DNA from: an uncultured Eubacterium sp.
Lineage (GTDB): Bacteria > Bacillota > Clostridia > Lachnospirales > Lachnospiraceae
Reading direction: 5' to 3'
Assembly: GCA_947178105.1 (NCBI GenBank)
Contig: CAMWXD010000045.1
Span: 1-34,222 of the forward strand
Length of the DNA stretch: 34,222 nucleotides
Below, piece by piece: positions 8,403 through 15,030 of this stretch. Below the pieces are notes generated by a model, which saw nothing but the letters and a program-made list of their open reading frames with translations, had not been told where the DNA came from and did no database searches. Position numbers and translations under genes: made by a program. Positions within the stretch are counted from its first letter, which is position 1, and each line of letters starts with the position of its first letter.

Positions 8403-9277
8403 TTTAAATACGTTTGCAGCCTGGCAGACACAATACTCTTTCCACGCTCCTTGTCCGATACAAGGCAGATATCCCGCTTTGGCAGGCTGCAGCTTAACGG
8501 GATCTGTACAAGCTCCTGCTTGGATATAAACGGCTGCGCCATCTTTTCCGGTACAAATCCGATCCCAAAATTGTTTTGAATCAGCGGGATCAAAAGATCT
8601 GACGTCGCAGCTTCCATATCCAGCTCCATATCCGTATGATGCTTTAAAAAGAACTCCCTGTAAAACACAGAGGTCGCCGTACCTTCTAAAAGCCCTACCC
8701 ATGGATAGCCTTTCAGCTCACTGAGCTTGTATTGCTTTTTCCCAAGCTCCCGATACTGGCTGCCTCCGACAAGGATTTCCCGGAAAGAAGCCAATTCGGC
8801 GCTCACAAACCTCTGCTGCGCAAACGGCGTCGTCAGCACTGCAAAATCCAGGCTGCCGCAGGCAAGCTTTTTTAACAGCCTGGGCGTTGTATCGTTATGT
8901 ATTTTAATCCTTACCCTTGGGTGCCCTTCCTTGAAGCTGCGCAGTACGTCCAGCAAAAATAAATGCAGCGCCGTTTCCGTCACCCCGATCTCTACAATCC
9001 CCATCTCATCGGAAGCCTGCGCAGACAGCTCCTCCTGCGCATTCTCAAGCTGCATCACAGCAATCTGCACATGCGTATACAGGCGCTTTCCCTCCTCTGT
9101 CAGCGCAATCCCCCTTGCCTCGCGCACAAACAGCTTGCAGCCAAGCTCCGCCTCCAGCAGCTTTAACACCCTGGTTACATTCGGCTGGCTGCTGCCCATG
9201 GCAGCCGCGGCGCGGGTAATGTTTTTATATTTTGCAGCATAATAAAAGATTTTATAATACTCATAATTGATATTCAT
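8387..9277 (-). CDS. LysR-family transcriptional regulator
   Basis: A 296-residue regulator of standard LysR length. The N-terminal winged helix-turn-helix is clear (NITRAAAAMGSSQPNVTRVLKLLE, then LFVREARGIALTEEGKRL). A periplasmic-binding-protein-like effector domain fills residues 90-296. It is divergent from the MATE exporter gene with 151 bases between the starts, the usual layout when a LysR protein controls its neighbour. A perfect palindrome sits in that spacer. The effector is unknown. The gene ends in a terminator shared with the convergent DUF11 gene. Confidence 0.93.
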   Translation of the reverse strand: MNINYEYYKIFYYAAKYKNITRAAAAMGSSQPNVTRVLKLLEAELGCKLFVREARGIALTEEGKRLYTHVQIAVMQLENAQEELSAQASDEMGIVEIGVTETALHLFLLDVLRSFKEGHPRVRIKIHNDTTPRLLKKLACGSLDFAVLTTPFAQQRFVSAELASFREILVGGSQYRELGKKQYKLSELKGYPWVGLLEGTATSVFYREFFLKHHTDMELDMEAATSDLLIPLIQNNFGIGFVPEKMAQPFISKQELVQIPLSCSLPKRDICLVSDKERGKSIVSARLQTYLKEAAG

Positions 9278-9314
9278 ATATATTTTTCATATATCTCCCA
9301 TACAATCTATGTAT

Positions 9315-9343
9315 TTTAAATATCTCTTGTCTTGTATTATAAT
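9315..9343 (+). promoter_or_regulatory. Candidate promoter of the MATE exporter gene
   Basis: TTTAAA (9315-9320), a 17-base spacer, then a perfect TATAAT (9338-9343). The -35 box is poor, which fits an activator-dependent promoter. The start codon lies about 85 bases downstream. Confidence 0.45.
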
Positions 9344-9346
9344 ACA
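9333..9346. promoter_or_regulatory. 14-base perfect palindrome, possible LysR operator
   Basis: TGTATTATAATACA is identical to its own reverse complement and contains the -10 box of the exporter promoter. LysR proteins bind AT-rich dyads in divergent spacers. Binding here is inferred and would be expected to block rather than activate the exporter promoter. Confidence 0.4.
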
Positions 9347-9428
9347 TGGCGTATGAAAAGTAAATGAAAAAACTTATGCTACAAAACCGCATGATTTCAA
9401 AACTGTATGAAACAGGAGGCGCTATTTT

Positions 9429-10754
9429 ATGAACAAAGACCTTACCCTCGGAAATCCGCAAAAAGTACTCTGGGCTTTCTGCCTGCCCATGTTTGGCAGC
9501 ATTCTTTTCCAGCAGCTCTATAATATTGCCGATTCTCTGATTGCTGGCAAATTTATCGGGGAAAACGCGCTGGCAGCCGTCGGCAACAGCTATCATATCA
9601 CACTGATTTTTATTGCGTTTGCATTTGGGTGCAATATGGGCTGTTCGGTAATCGTCTCCCAGTTTTTTGGAGCCAAGGACTATGCAAACATGAAATCCGC
9701 CGTCTATACAGCTCTGACAGCAAGCGCTGTCCTCTGCGCTGTCCTGATGGCATTTGGGCTGTCCGCAAACGAAGCGCTGCTGCGCCTGATGAACACCCAG
9801 GCAGAAATCATGGCTGACTCCGCTTTATATTTGAACATCTATATTATGGGTTTGCCGTTTTTGTTTTTTTACAATATTGCTACCGGGATTTTTTCCGCGC
9901 TGGGAGATTCCAAGACCCCGTTTTTGTTTCTTGCCTTTTCCTCCACCGCGAATATTCTCGCCGACCTGGTTTTCGTAAAAACCTTTCAAATGGGCATCGC
10001 AGGCGTTGCCTGGGCGACCTTTTTATGCCAGGGCGTTAGCTGCATCTGTTCCGTGCTGCTGATCTTAAAACGGCTTGCCACGATAAACGCCGGCTGCGGC
10101 GTCCGCTTTTTTTCCTGGAGCCTGCTAAAAAAGCTAACTGTCATTGCGGTGCCCAGCATTTTGCAGCAGTCCTTCATATCGGTCGGAAATATAATGGTAC
10201 AAGGCTGCATCAACAGCTTTGGCATCAGCACCGCCGCCGGGTACTCCGCTGCCGTCAAGCTGAACAACCTTGCCATTACCTCCTTTACAACCATCGGAAA
10301 CGGAATGTCCAACTTTACGGCACAAAATATCGGCGCAAAAAAATACCCGCGGATCGGGGAAGGCTTCCGCGCTGCCGTCAGGCTTGTCTGGATCTTATGC
10401 ATCCCGTTATGCAGCCTGTACCTTTTGTTCGGAAAATACCTGCTGCTGTTGTTTCTGGATACCTCTTCTGCGGACGCGCTTCGTACAGGCATCCAGTTTT
10501 TGCAGATCCTGTCGCCATTTTATTTTGTCATTTCATCGAAGCTGATTGCAGACGGCGTACTGCGGGGCGCCGGATCAATGAAGCAGTTTATGGCTGCTAC
10601 CTTTTCAGACCTGATCCTGCGGGTCATGCTTGCCTTTTTATTCTCAGGGCTTTCACATTCCGCAACAGGCATCTGGTGCGCGTGGCCGGTGGGATGGTGC
10701 ATCGGCACCGGAATTTCGATCTGGTTTTACCGAAAGGGATATTGGAGAACTTAA
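9429..10754 (+). CDS. MATE-family multidrug/metabolite efflux transporter
   Basis: A 441-residue integral membrane protein with about twelve hydrophobic segments in two homologous halves. The family pattern is recognisable at the start (LPMFGSILFQQLYNIADSLIAGKFIGENALAAVG) and in each half (GDSKTPFLFLAF; LRGAGSMKQFMAATFSDLILR). MATE proteins expel organic cations or drugs in exchange for Na+ or H+. AGGAGG lies 9 bases before the ATG. Its likely regulator is the divergent LysR gene. The substrate cannot be predicted. Confidence 0.95.
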   Translation: MNKDLTLGNPQKVLWAFCLPMFGSILFQQLYNIADSLIAGKFIGENALAAVGNSYHITLIFIAFAFGCNMGCSVIVSQFFGAKDYANMKSAVYTALTASAVLCAVLMAFGLSANEALLRLMNTQAEIMADSALYLNIYIMGLPFLFFYNIATGIFSALGDSKTPFLFLAFSSTANILADLVFVKTFQMGIAGVAWATFLCQGVSCICSVLLILKRLATINAGCGVRFFSWSLLKKLTVIAVPSILQQSFISVGNIMVQGCINSFGISTAAGYSAAVKLNNLAITSFTTIGNGMSNFTAQNIGAKKYPRIGEGFRAAVRLVWILCIPLCSLYLLFGKYLLLLFLDTSSADALRTGIQFLQILSPFYFVISSKLIADGVLRGAGSMKQFMAATFSDLILRVMLAFLFSGLSHSATGIWCAWPVGWCIGTGISIWFYRKGYWRT

Positions 10755-10766
10755 GGCGCATTTGCA

Positions 10767-10795
10767 TTGCGGTATCTATAGAATCATGTTATAAT
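10767..10795 (+). promoter_or_regulatory. Promoter of the phosphoesterase gene
   Basis: TTGCGG (10767-10772), exactly 17 bases, then TATAAT (10790-10795). The start codon of the next gene is 50 bases downstream. This separates the phosphoesterase gene from the MATE gene, although both are on the plus strand with a 91-base gap. Confidence 0.65.
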
Positions 10796-10845
10796 GCCGA
10801 TAGATTGGAATTTGTGAAACTGAAAGGTGAAAGGAGATTTGCAGT

Positions 10846-11559
10846 ATGCCCATGACACATAAAATCGGCATCCTCTCAGACACCCACAACCTGCTGCGTC
10901 CAGCCGTCACAGACATCCTGAGCACCTGCGATGCCATCCTTCACGGCGGGGACTTTAGCGCTCCGCACATTTTATCGCAGCTAACCGCCATTGCCCCGGT
11001 ATACGCCGTACGCGGCAACACAGACACAGACAAAGCGTTTGACCGCATTCCACAGACACTGTCGCTGGAAGTATTCGGCATCCGTATCTTTTTGATCCAC
11101 AACCGGCAGATGATACAGACATGCCTCCGCGACCGGGACTTGATTGTTTACGGCCATTCCCACAAATATGAGCATGTGCAGACAAACGGGCAGACATGGC
11201 TCAATCCCGGAAGCTGCGGCAGAAAACGCTTTCTTCTCCCTTTGACAATGGCTGTGCTGACGATAGAGGAAAACGGGACGTTCCAGATTGAAAAAATCCA
11301 ATTTGAAAAAATCCAGATTGAAAATAACCAGATACAAAGAGCCAAAAGCATCCAGGCGGAACCCTCTTCCCTGCCGCCTCAAAAAGACCTAAAGCAAATC
11401 GTCCTTCGTGTGATGAAAGAAACAGACCATGGAAAGCCCGTCAGCGCAATCGCCCAAAGCTGCGGCATCAGCCAGGAGCTTGCCGAACAGGTCTGCCGCC
11501 TTTATCTGACGCATCCGGGTGTCAGCGCAGATGGGATCCTTGGGAAAATGGGGGTGTAA
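10846..11559 (+). CDS. YfcE/MJ0936-family metallophosphoesterase with extra C-terminal domain
   Basis: A 237-residue protein. Residues 1-145 form a calcineurin-like phosphoesterase of the YfcE class with its metal-binding motifs: LSDTHN, HGGDF, RGNTDTD, VYGHSHKYE and LNPGS. The usual histidine motif before GHSH (HGH) reads IHNRQ here, so one ligand region is altered. Then comes a charged linker made of five-residue repeats (residues about 147-166), and a helical domain of about 57 residues (LKQIVLRVMKETDHGKPVSA...) that looks like a small helix-turn-helix fold and is not part of ordinary YfcE. AAGGAG sits 9 bases before the first ATG, favouring it over the one two codons later. Likely a cyclic-nucleotide or phosphodiester hydrolase; substrate unknown. 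Confidence 0.88.
   Translation: MPMTHKIGILSDTHNLLRPAVTDILSTCDAILHGGDFSAPHILSQLTAIAPVYAVRGNTDTDKAFDRIPQTLSLEVFGIRIFLIHNRQMIQTCLRDRDLIVYGHSHKYEHVQTNGQTWLNPGSCGRKRFLLPLTMAVLTIEENGTFQIEKIQFEKIQIENNQIQRAKSIQAEPSSLPPQKDLKQIVLRVMKETDHGKPVSAIAQSCGISQELAEQVCRLYLTHPGVSADGILGKMGV
11284..11343 (+). repeat. Four imperfect 15-base tandem units inside the phosphoesterase gene
   Basis: Units begin at 11284, 11299, 11314 and 11329. The first three are close copies of CAGATTGAAAAAATC; the fourth has diverged after CAGAT. They encode a pentapeptide series (QIEKI, QFEKI, QIENN, QIQRA) that links the catalytic domain to the C-terminal domain. The reading frame is preserved, because 15 is a multiple of three. Confidence 0.85.
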
Positions 11560-11568
11560 ACGCATTAA

Positions 11569-11599
11569 CAAGAGACACCTCCTTTTGAAGTGTCTCTTG
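11569..11599. terminator. Perfect hairpin between convergent phosphoesterase and ptsI genes
   Basis: CAAGAGACAC (11569-11578) and GTGTCTCTTG (11590-11599) form ten uninterrupted pairs around an 11-base loop. It begins 10 bases after the phosphoesterase stop and ends 11 bases before the ptsI stop. Neither side has a long T run, so it is a plausible but not classical bidirectional terminator. Confidence 0.55.
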
Positions 11600-11609
11600 C
11601 AAAATAGCT

Positions 11610-13238
11610 TTACTGCGATACGCGCATTTCGCGCACAGCCTTGCGTACTTTTAATACCATGGACGGAGCCACGGAAAGCTCATCCAGCCCCATCTTCATA
11701 AACTCTTCGGTCAGCTCCAAGTCTGCGCCAAGCTCTCCGCAGATGCCTGCCCATTTTCCATATTTATGCGCACTGTCTACAACCATTTTTATCATGCGCA
11801 AGATTGCTTTGTGGTGCGGATTGTAAAAATCATCCAGCTTTGCATTCTGCCTGTCGATCGCAAGCGTATACTGGGTCAGGTCGTTTGTGCCGATACTGAA
11901 AAAGTCTACAAGCTGTGCCAGTTCTTCGCTGACCATAACAGCCGCCGGCGTCTCGATCATAATGCCCTGCTCCGGCATTTTATAAGGGATCCCCTTTGCT
12001 TCCAGCTCCTGGCGCACTTCTTCTACGATCTCATAGATCTTTTCCACTTCTTCTGTCGAAATAATCATCGGGTACATAATCGACAGGTTGCCAAATACTG
12101 CCGCACGCAGAAGCGCACGCACCTGCGTCTTAAAGATATCCGGCTGTTTTAAGCAAATGCGGATCGCACGGTACCCCATTGCCGGATTGTCCTCGTTCCC
12201 AAGGTTAAAATAATCCACCTGCTTATCTGCACCGATATCCAGCGTACGGATAATGACTTTTTTGCCCGCCATCGTCTGCAATACCTGGCGGTAAGCCAAA
12301 AACTGCTCTTCCTCGGTCGGAAAATCTGATCTTCCAAGATACAAAAACTCACTGCGGAACAAGCCGATCCCTCCGGCATCATTTTCCAGTACATAGCCGA
12401 CATCCCCGACGCTTCCGATATTTGCATAAATATTTACCTTCTGCCCGTCAAGCGTCACGTTTTCTTTGCCCTTTAAGGTTTGCAGCATATGCGCTTTTTC
12501 CTGCTCTTCGCGGATCTTCGCTTCCACTGTGCTGCGCACTTCTGCGTCCGGCTCAAAGATCACCTTACTCTCAAAACCGTCTACAACAGCTTCCATGCCG
12601 GTATGTATTTCTTCCAGGTTCATCGGGACGCCAATCAGCGCCGGAATATTCATCATACGCGCCAAAATAGCCGTATGCGAATTTGTAGAACCGTGTACGG
12701 TCACAAAGCCAAGTATTTTTTCCTTGTCCATCTGCACCGTCTCACTTGGGCTTAAATCATCCGCCACAATGATCGAAGGCTCCATCGAGCTTAAATCTGT
12801 ATCTCCCTCTCCGGACAGGTTGCGTACAAGACGCTCAGAAATATCCTTTACATCCGCAGACCTTGCTTTCATATAGTCATCATCCATATTGGCAAACATC
12901 TCGGCAAAGTTGTCTCCGGTTACCGCAACTGCATATTCCGAATTAACCATCTCTGTGCGAATCATATTATATATGGAATCCAGATAATCGTCATCCTCCA
13001 GCATCATCTGGTGTACTTCAAAAATGGCTGCGCTTGCTTCCCCTACTTCCTTTACTGCCTTGTCGTATAATGCCTTAAGCTGGCCTTTTGCCTGCTCACA
13101 TGCCGCATTTACCCGGTCGATCTCCGCCTGCGCGTCTTCAATTTTGGTGCGCTTAATCTGGAAATCCTTATTCTTCAATACCAAAACCTTACCGATTGTA
13201 ATGCCCTTGTACACTGACTTTCCTGAAAATTCAGTCAT
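11610..13238 (-). CDS. ptsI: Phosphoenolpyruvate--protein phosphotransferase (PTS Enzyme I)
   Basis: A 542-residue cytoplasmic enzyme that starts the sugar phosphotransferase system by taking phosphate from phosphoenolpyruvate onto a histidine and passing it to HPr. The phospho-accepting motif is GSTNSHTAILARMM, with the histidine at residue 188. The PEP-binding barrel shows the motifs GIGLFRSEFLYLGR, RTLDIGADKQ and FFSIGTNDLTQYTLAIDR. The length is a little short of the usual 570 residues, but all domains are present. No ptsH gene is adjacent; it is monocistronic here, with its own strong promoter and the hairpin at 11569 behind it. GGAAGGGAG precedes the ATG. Confidence 0.97.
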   Translation of the reverse strand: MTEFSGKSVYKGITIGKVLVLKNKDFQIKRTKIEDAQAEIDRVNAACEQAKGQLKALYDKAVKEVGEASAAIFEVHQMMLEDDDYLDSIYNMIRTEMVNSEYAVAVTGDNFAEMFANMDDDYMKARSADVKDISERLVRNLSGEGDTDLSSMEPSIIVADDLSPSETVQMDKEKILGFVTVHGSTNSHTAILARMMNIPALIGVPMNLEEIHTGMEAVVDGFESKVIFEPDAEVRSTVEAKIREEQEKAHMLQTLKGKENVTLDGQKVNIYANIGSVGDVGYVLENDAGGIGLFRSEFLYLGRSDFPTEEEQFLAYRQVLQTMAGKKVIIRTLDIGADKQVDYFNLGNEDNPAMGYRAIRICLKQPDIFKTQVRALLRAAVFGNLSIMYPMIISTEEVEKIYEIVEEVRQELEAKGIPYKMPEQGIMIETPAAVMVSEELAQLVDFFSIGTNDLTQYTLAIDRQNAKLDDFYNPHHKAILRMIKMVVDSAHKYGKWAGICGELGADLELTEEFMKMGLDELSVAPSMVLKVRKAVREMRVSQ

Positions 13239-13298
13239 TTTTTTCTCCCTTCCACTTTTTATTCTTGCAGCATCAAAAAATGCCCTTAACTTATCTGT

Positions 13299-13327
13299 AT
13301 TTTACTACTATTTCCCCTTTGTTGCAA
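13299..13327 (-). promoter_or_regulatory. Promoter of ptsI
   Basis: On the minus strand, TTGCAA (13322-13327), 17 bases, then TAAAAT (13299-13304), about 60 bases before the ptsI ATG. Both boxes are good and the spacing is ideal. No obvious cre-like palindrome was seen next to it. Confidence 0.65.
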
Positions 13328-13438
13328 TCCCATTTTTTATTTTTCACAAAAATATTTACGGAATTTCATACAAAAAAAGAATGCTATTGGGCAAATTGCC
13401 GAAAGCCAGTGCAGCCGGCGCAGCCTCTGCCGAGGCTT

Positions 13439-13990
13439 TCACTGTTTCTGCCAAAACCTCGCGTACAGCGCCGGAAATACCTGCTCTGCGAACAGAGCAG
13501 ACAATATCCCGGTAAACACCCCGGCAAGGACATCGCTTGGATAGTGTACGCCCACATACAGCCTGGACAGCCCGATCAGCGCTGCCAGCAAAAGCAGCGG
13601 TACACCCGCTCTCTTGGGCAGATGGCAATGCAGCACCCACGCCGAAGCAAACGAGCTTCCTGTATGACCAGAAGGGAAAGAGGAATCCGCCGGCTTTGCA
13701 ACAAGAGGGACAATCGCTGTTACCGCATCATATGGGCGCACCCTCCCGACCAGGTTTTTTAACAGCAGGTTGTTTAGAAGCAAAGAGCCAAGCAGCGCAA
13801 GGATACTGATGCAGCCGGCCTTTCTTGTCTTTTCTGGAATCAGTAAAAGCAGCGACAAAACCACCCAGACAATCCCCGCATTGCCAAGGCTCGTAATAAA
13901 AACAACCGCCGGGGACAGCCAGGGTGCGCGTATCTGTTCCTGTATCAAAAGCAGGATGCCGACGTCTGTATTTGTGATCCATTCCAGCAT
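13439..13990 (-). CDS. PAP2-family membrane phosphatase (undecaprenyl-diphosphatase-like)
   Basis: A 183-residue membrane protein with about five hydrophobic segments. It carries all three PAP2 phosphatase motifs: KNLVGRVRP, SSFPSGHTGS and SRLYVGVHYPSDVLAG, with both catalytic histidines and the aspartate. Such proteins dephosphorylate lipid pyrophosphates, often undecaprenyl pyrophosphate, on the outer face of the membrane. GGGAGG lies 6 bases before the ATG. Behind the stop (13373-13438) the minus strand carries stacked small hairpins, including a perfect AGCCTC-GGCA-GAGGCT, and later a run of seven T. This may act as a terminator before ptsI. Confidence 0.92.
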   Translation of the reverse strand: MLEWITNTDVGILLLIQEQIRAPWLSPAVVFITSLGNAGIVWVVLSLLLLIPEKTRKAGCISILALLGSLLLNNLLLKNLVGRVRPYDAVTAIVPLVAKPADSSFPSGHTGSSFASAWVLHCHLPKRAGVPLLLLAALIGLSRLYVGVHYPSDVLAGVFTGILSALFAEQVFPALYARFWQKQ

Positions 13991-14031
13991 GTTGTACCTC
14001 CCTATTCATATGGTTTTATGCTGATTACAAA

Positions 14032-14060
14032 AGCATATGCCATGCATCCAGTTTTGTCAA
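14032..14060 (-). promoter_or_regulatory. Promoter of the PAP2 phosphatase gene
   Basis: On the minus strand, a perfect TTGACA (14055-14060), 17 bases, then TATGCT (14032-14037), 42 bases before the ATG. Confidence 0.7.
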
Positions 14061-14084
14061 TGTGCAAATCCCGAATTCTATGCT

Positions 14085-14112
14085 TTGCAAAATCCAAATA
14101 TACTGTTATAAT
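14085..14112 (+). promoter_or_regulatory. Promoter of the phosphorelay operon
   Basis: TTGCAA (14085-14090), 16 bases, then a perfect TATAAT (14107-14112), 40 bases before the start codon of the response regulator. It lies back to back with the PAP2 promoter in a 161-base spacer. Confidence 0.7.
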
Positions 14113-14151
14113 AGAGAGAAAAAAGAGCTATGAATGCACAGGAGGTTTACA

Positions 14152-15006
14152 ATGAGATACAAAGTATTATTAGTAGGCAATAACAAGGCAACAATCGAAG
14201 ATATGTTCCTCCACGCAAACAATATTCTGGAATGCCAGAGCACTTCCAGCCGTTTTGACGATATTGTCTGCCACCTGAAATATTTTCAGCCGCATGTCCT
14301 TGTTTACTGTATGAATAATGAAACACGCGATACGATGTCACAGCTTATTACGATCAAGCACACAAAATTAGAGCGGAAAACCCCGTTTTTTGTTGTCGCG
14401 ACACAGGAAGACTGCGATGAGCTGCGCAAAATATCCGCAGATTTTTCAGACGTGGATTTGATCAAGCCGATCACTGCGCTGCAAATAGCCGATAAAATTA
14501 CAGTTTATATGAAGCGCAATTTCAAACTCCAGGAAAATGAGCCTATGCCTGCTCCAGACATCCCGGTTTCTACTCCGGCAGACACACAGACGCAGACAAT
14601 CCTTGATAATATAGATTCTCTGTTCAGCGTCGAACCTGTCAATGACCGCAAGCATATCCTCGTTGTGGACGATGATTTCCGTATGTTAAAGCTGATTAAG
14701 CGCTACCTGGACGATTCGTATGACATTGCGACTGCGATCAACGGTAAAGTTGCTTTAAAATTTTTAGAATCCAAAATGACGAACCTGATCCTGCTCGATT
14801 ACGAAATGCCTGGAGAAAACGGCCCGGCAGTTTTGGAAAAGCTGCGTGCAAACCCGGTTACAAACGAAATCCCTGTGATTTTTTTGACCGGCATCAACGA
14901 CCGCAAAAAGATCCAGCAGGTGCTTGCGCTCAAGCCGCAGGGCTATCTTTTAAAGCCGATCGACCATGACAAATTAGTAGAAGCTATCGAAAATACAATC
15001 GGATAG
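14152..15006 (+). CDS. Response regulator with pseudo-receiver plus receiver, no output domain
   Basis: A 284-residue protein with two CheY-like folds. The N-terminal one (residues 1-125, MRYKVLLVGNN...) lacks the acidic pocket and the phospho-aspartate, so it is probably a degenerate receiver. The C-terminal one (from about residue 165) is canonical: ILVVDDD, LLDYEMPG with the acceptor at Asp216, FLTG and the conserved lysine in LLKPID. No DNA-binding, GGDEF or other output domain follows. AGGAGG lies 6 bases before the ATG at 14152, which I prefer to the in-frame ATG 18 bases upstream. It is the first gene of an operon with two hybrid kinases (24-base gap). It may act as a phosphate shuttle or sink, or signal by protein contact. 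Confidence 0.93.
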   Translation: MRYKVLLVGNNKATIEDMFLHANNILECQSTSSRFDDIVCHLKYFQPHVLVYCMNNETRDTMSQLITIKHTKLERKTPFFVVATQEDCDELRKISADFSDVDLIKPITALQIADKITVYMKRNFKLQENEPMPAPDIPVSTPADTQTQTILDNIDSLFSVEPVNDRKHILVVDDDFRMLKLIKRYLDDSYDIATAINGKVALKFLESKMTNLILLDYEMPGENGPAVLEKLRANPVTNEIPVIFLTGINDRKKIQQVLALKPQGYLLKPIDHDKLVEAIENTIG

Positions 15007-15030
15007 ACCAGTTCCGAAGGAAGGTGATTT

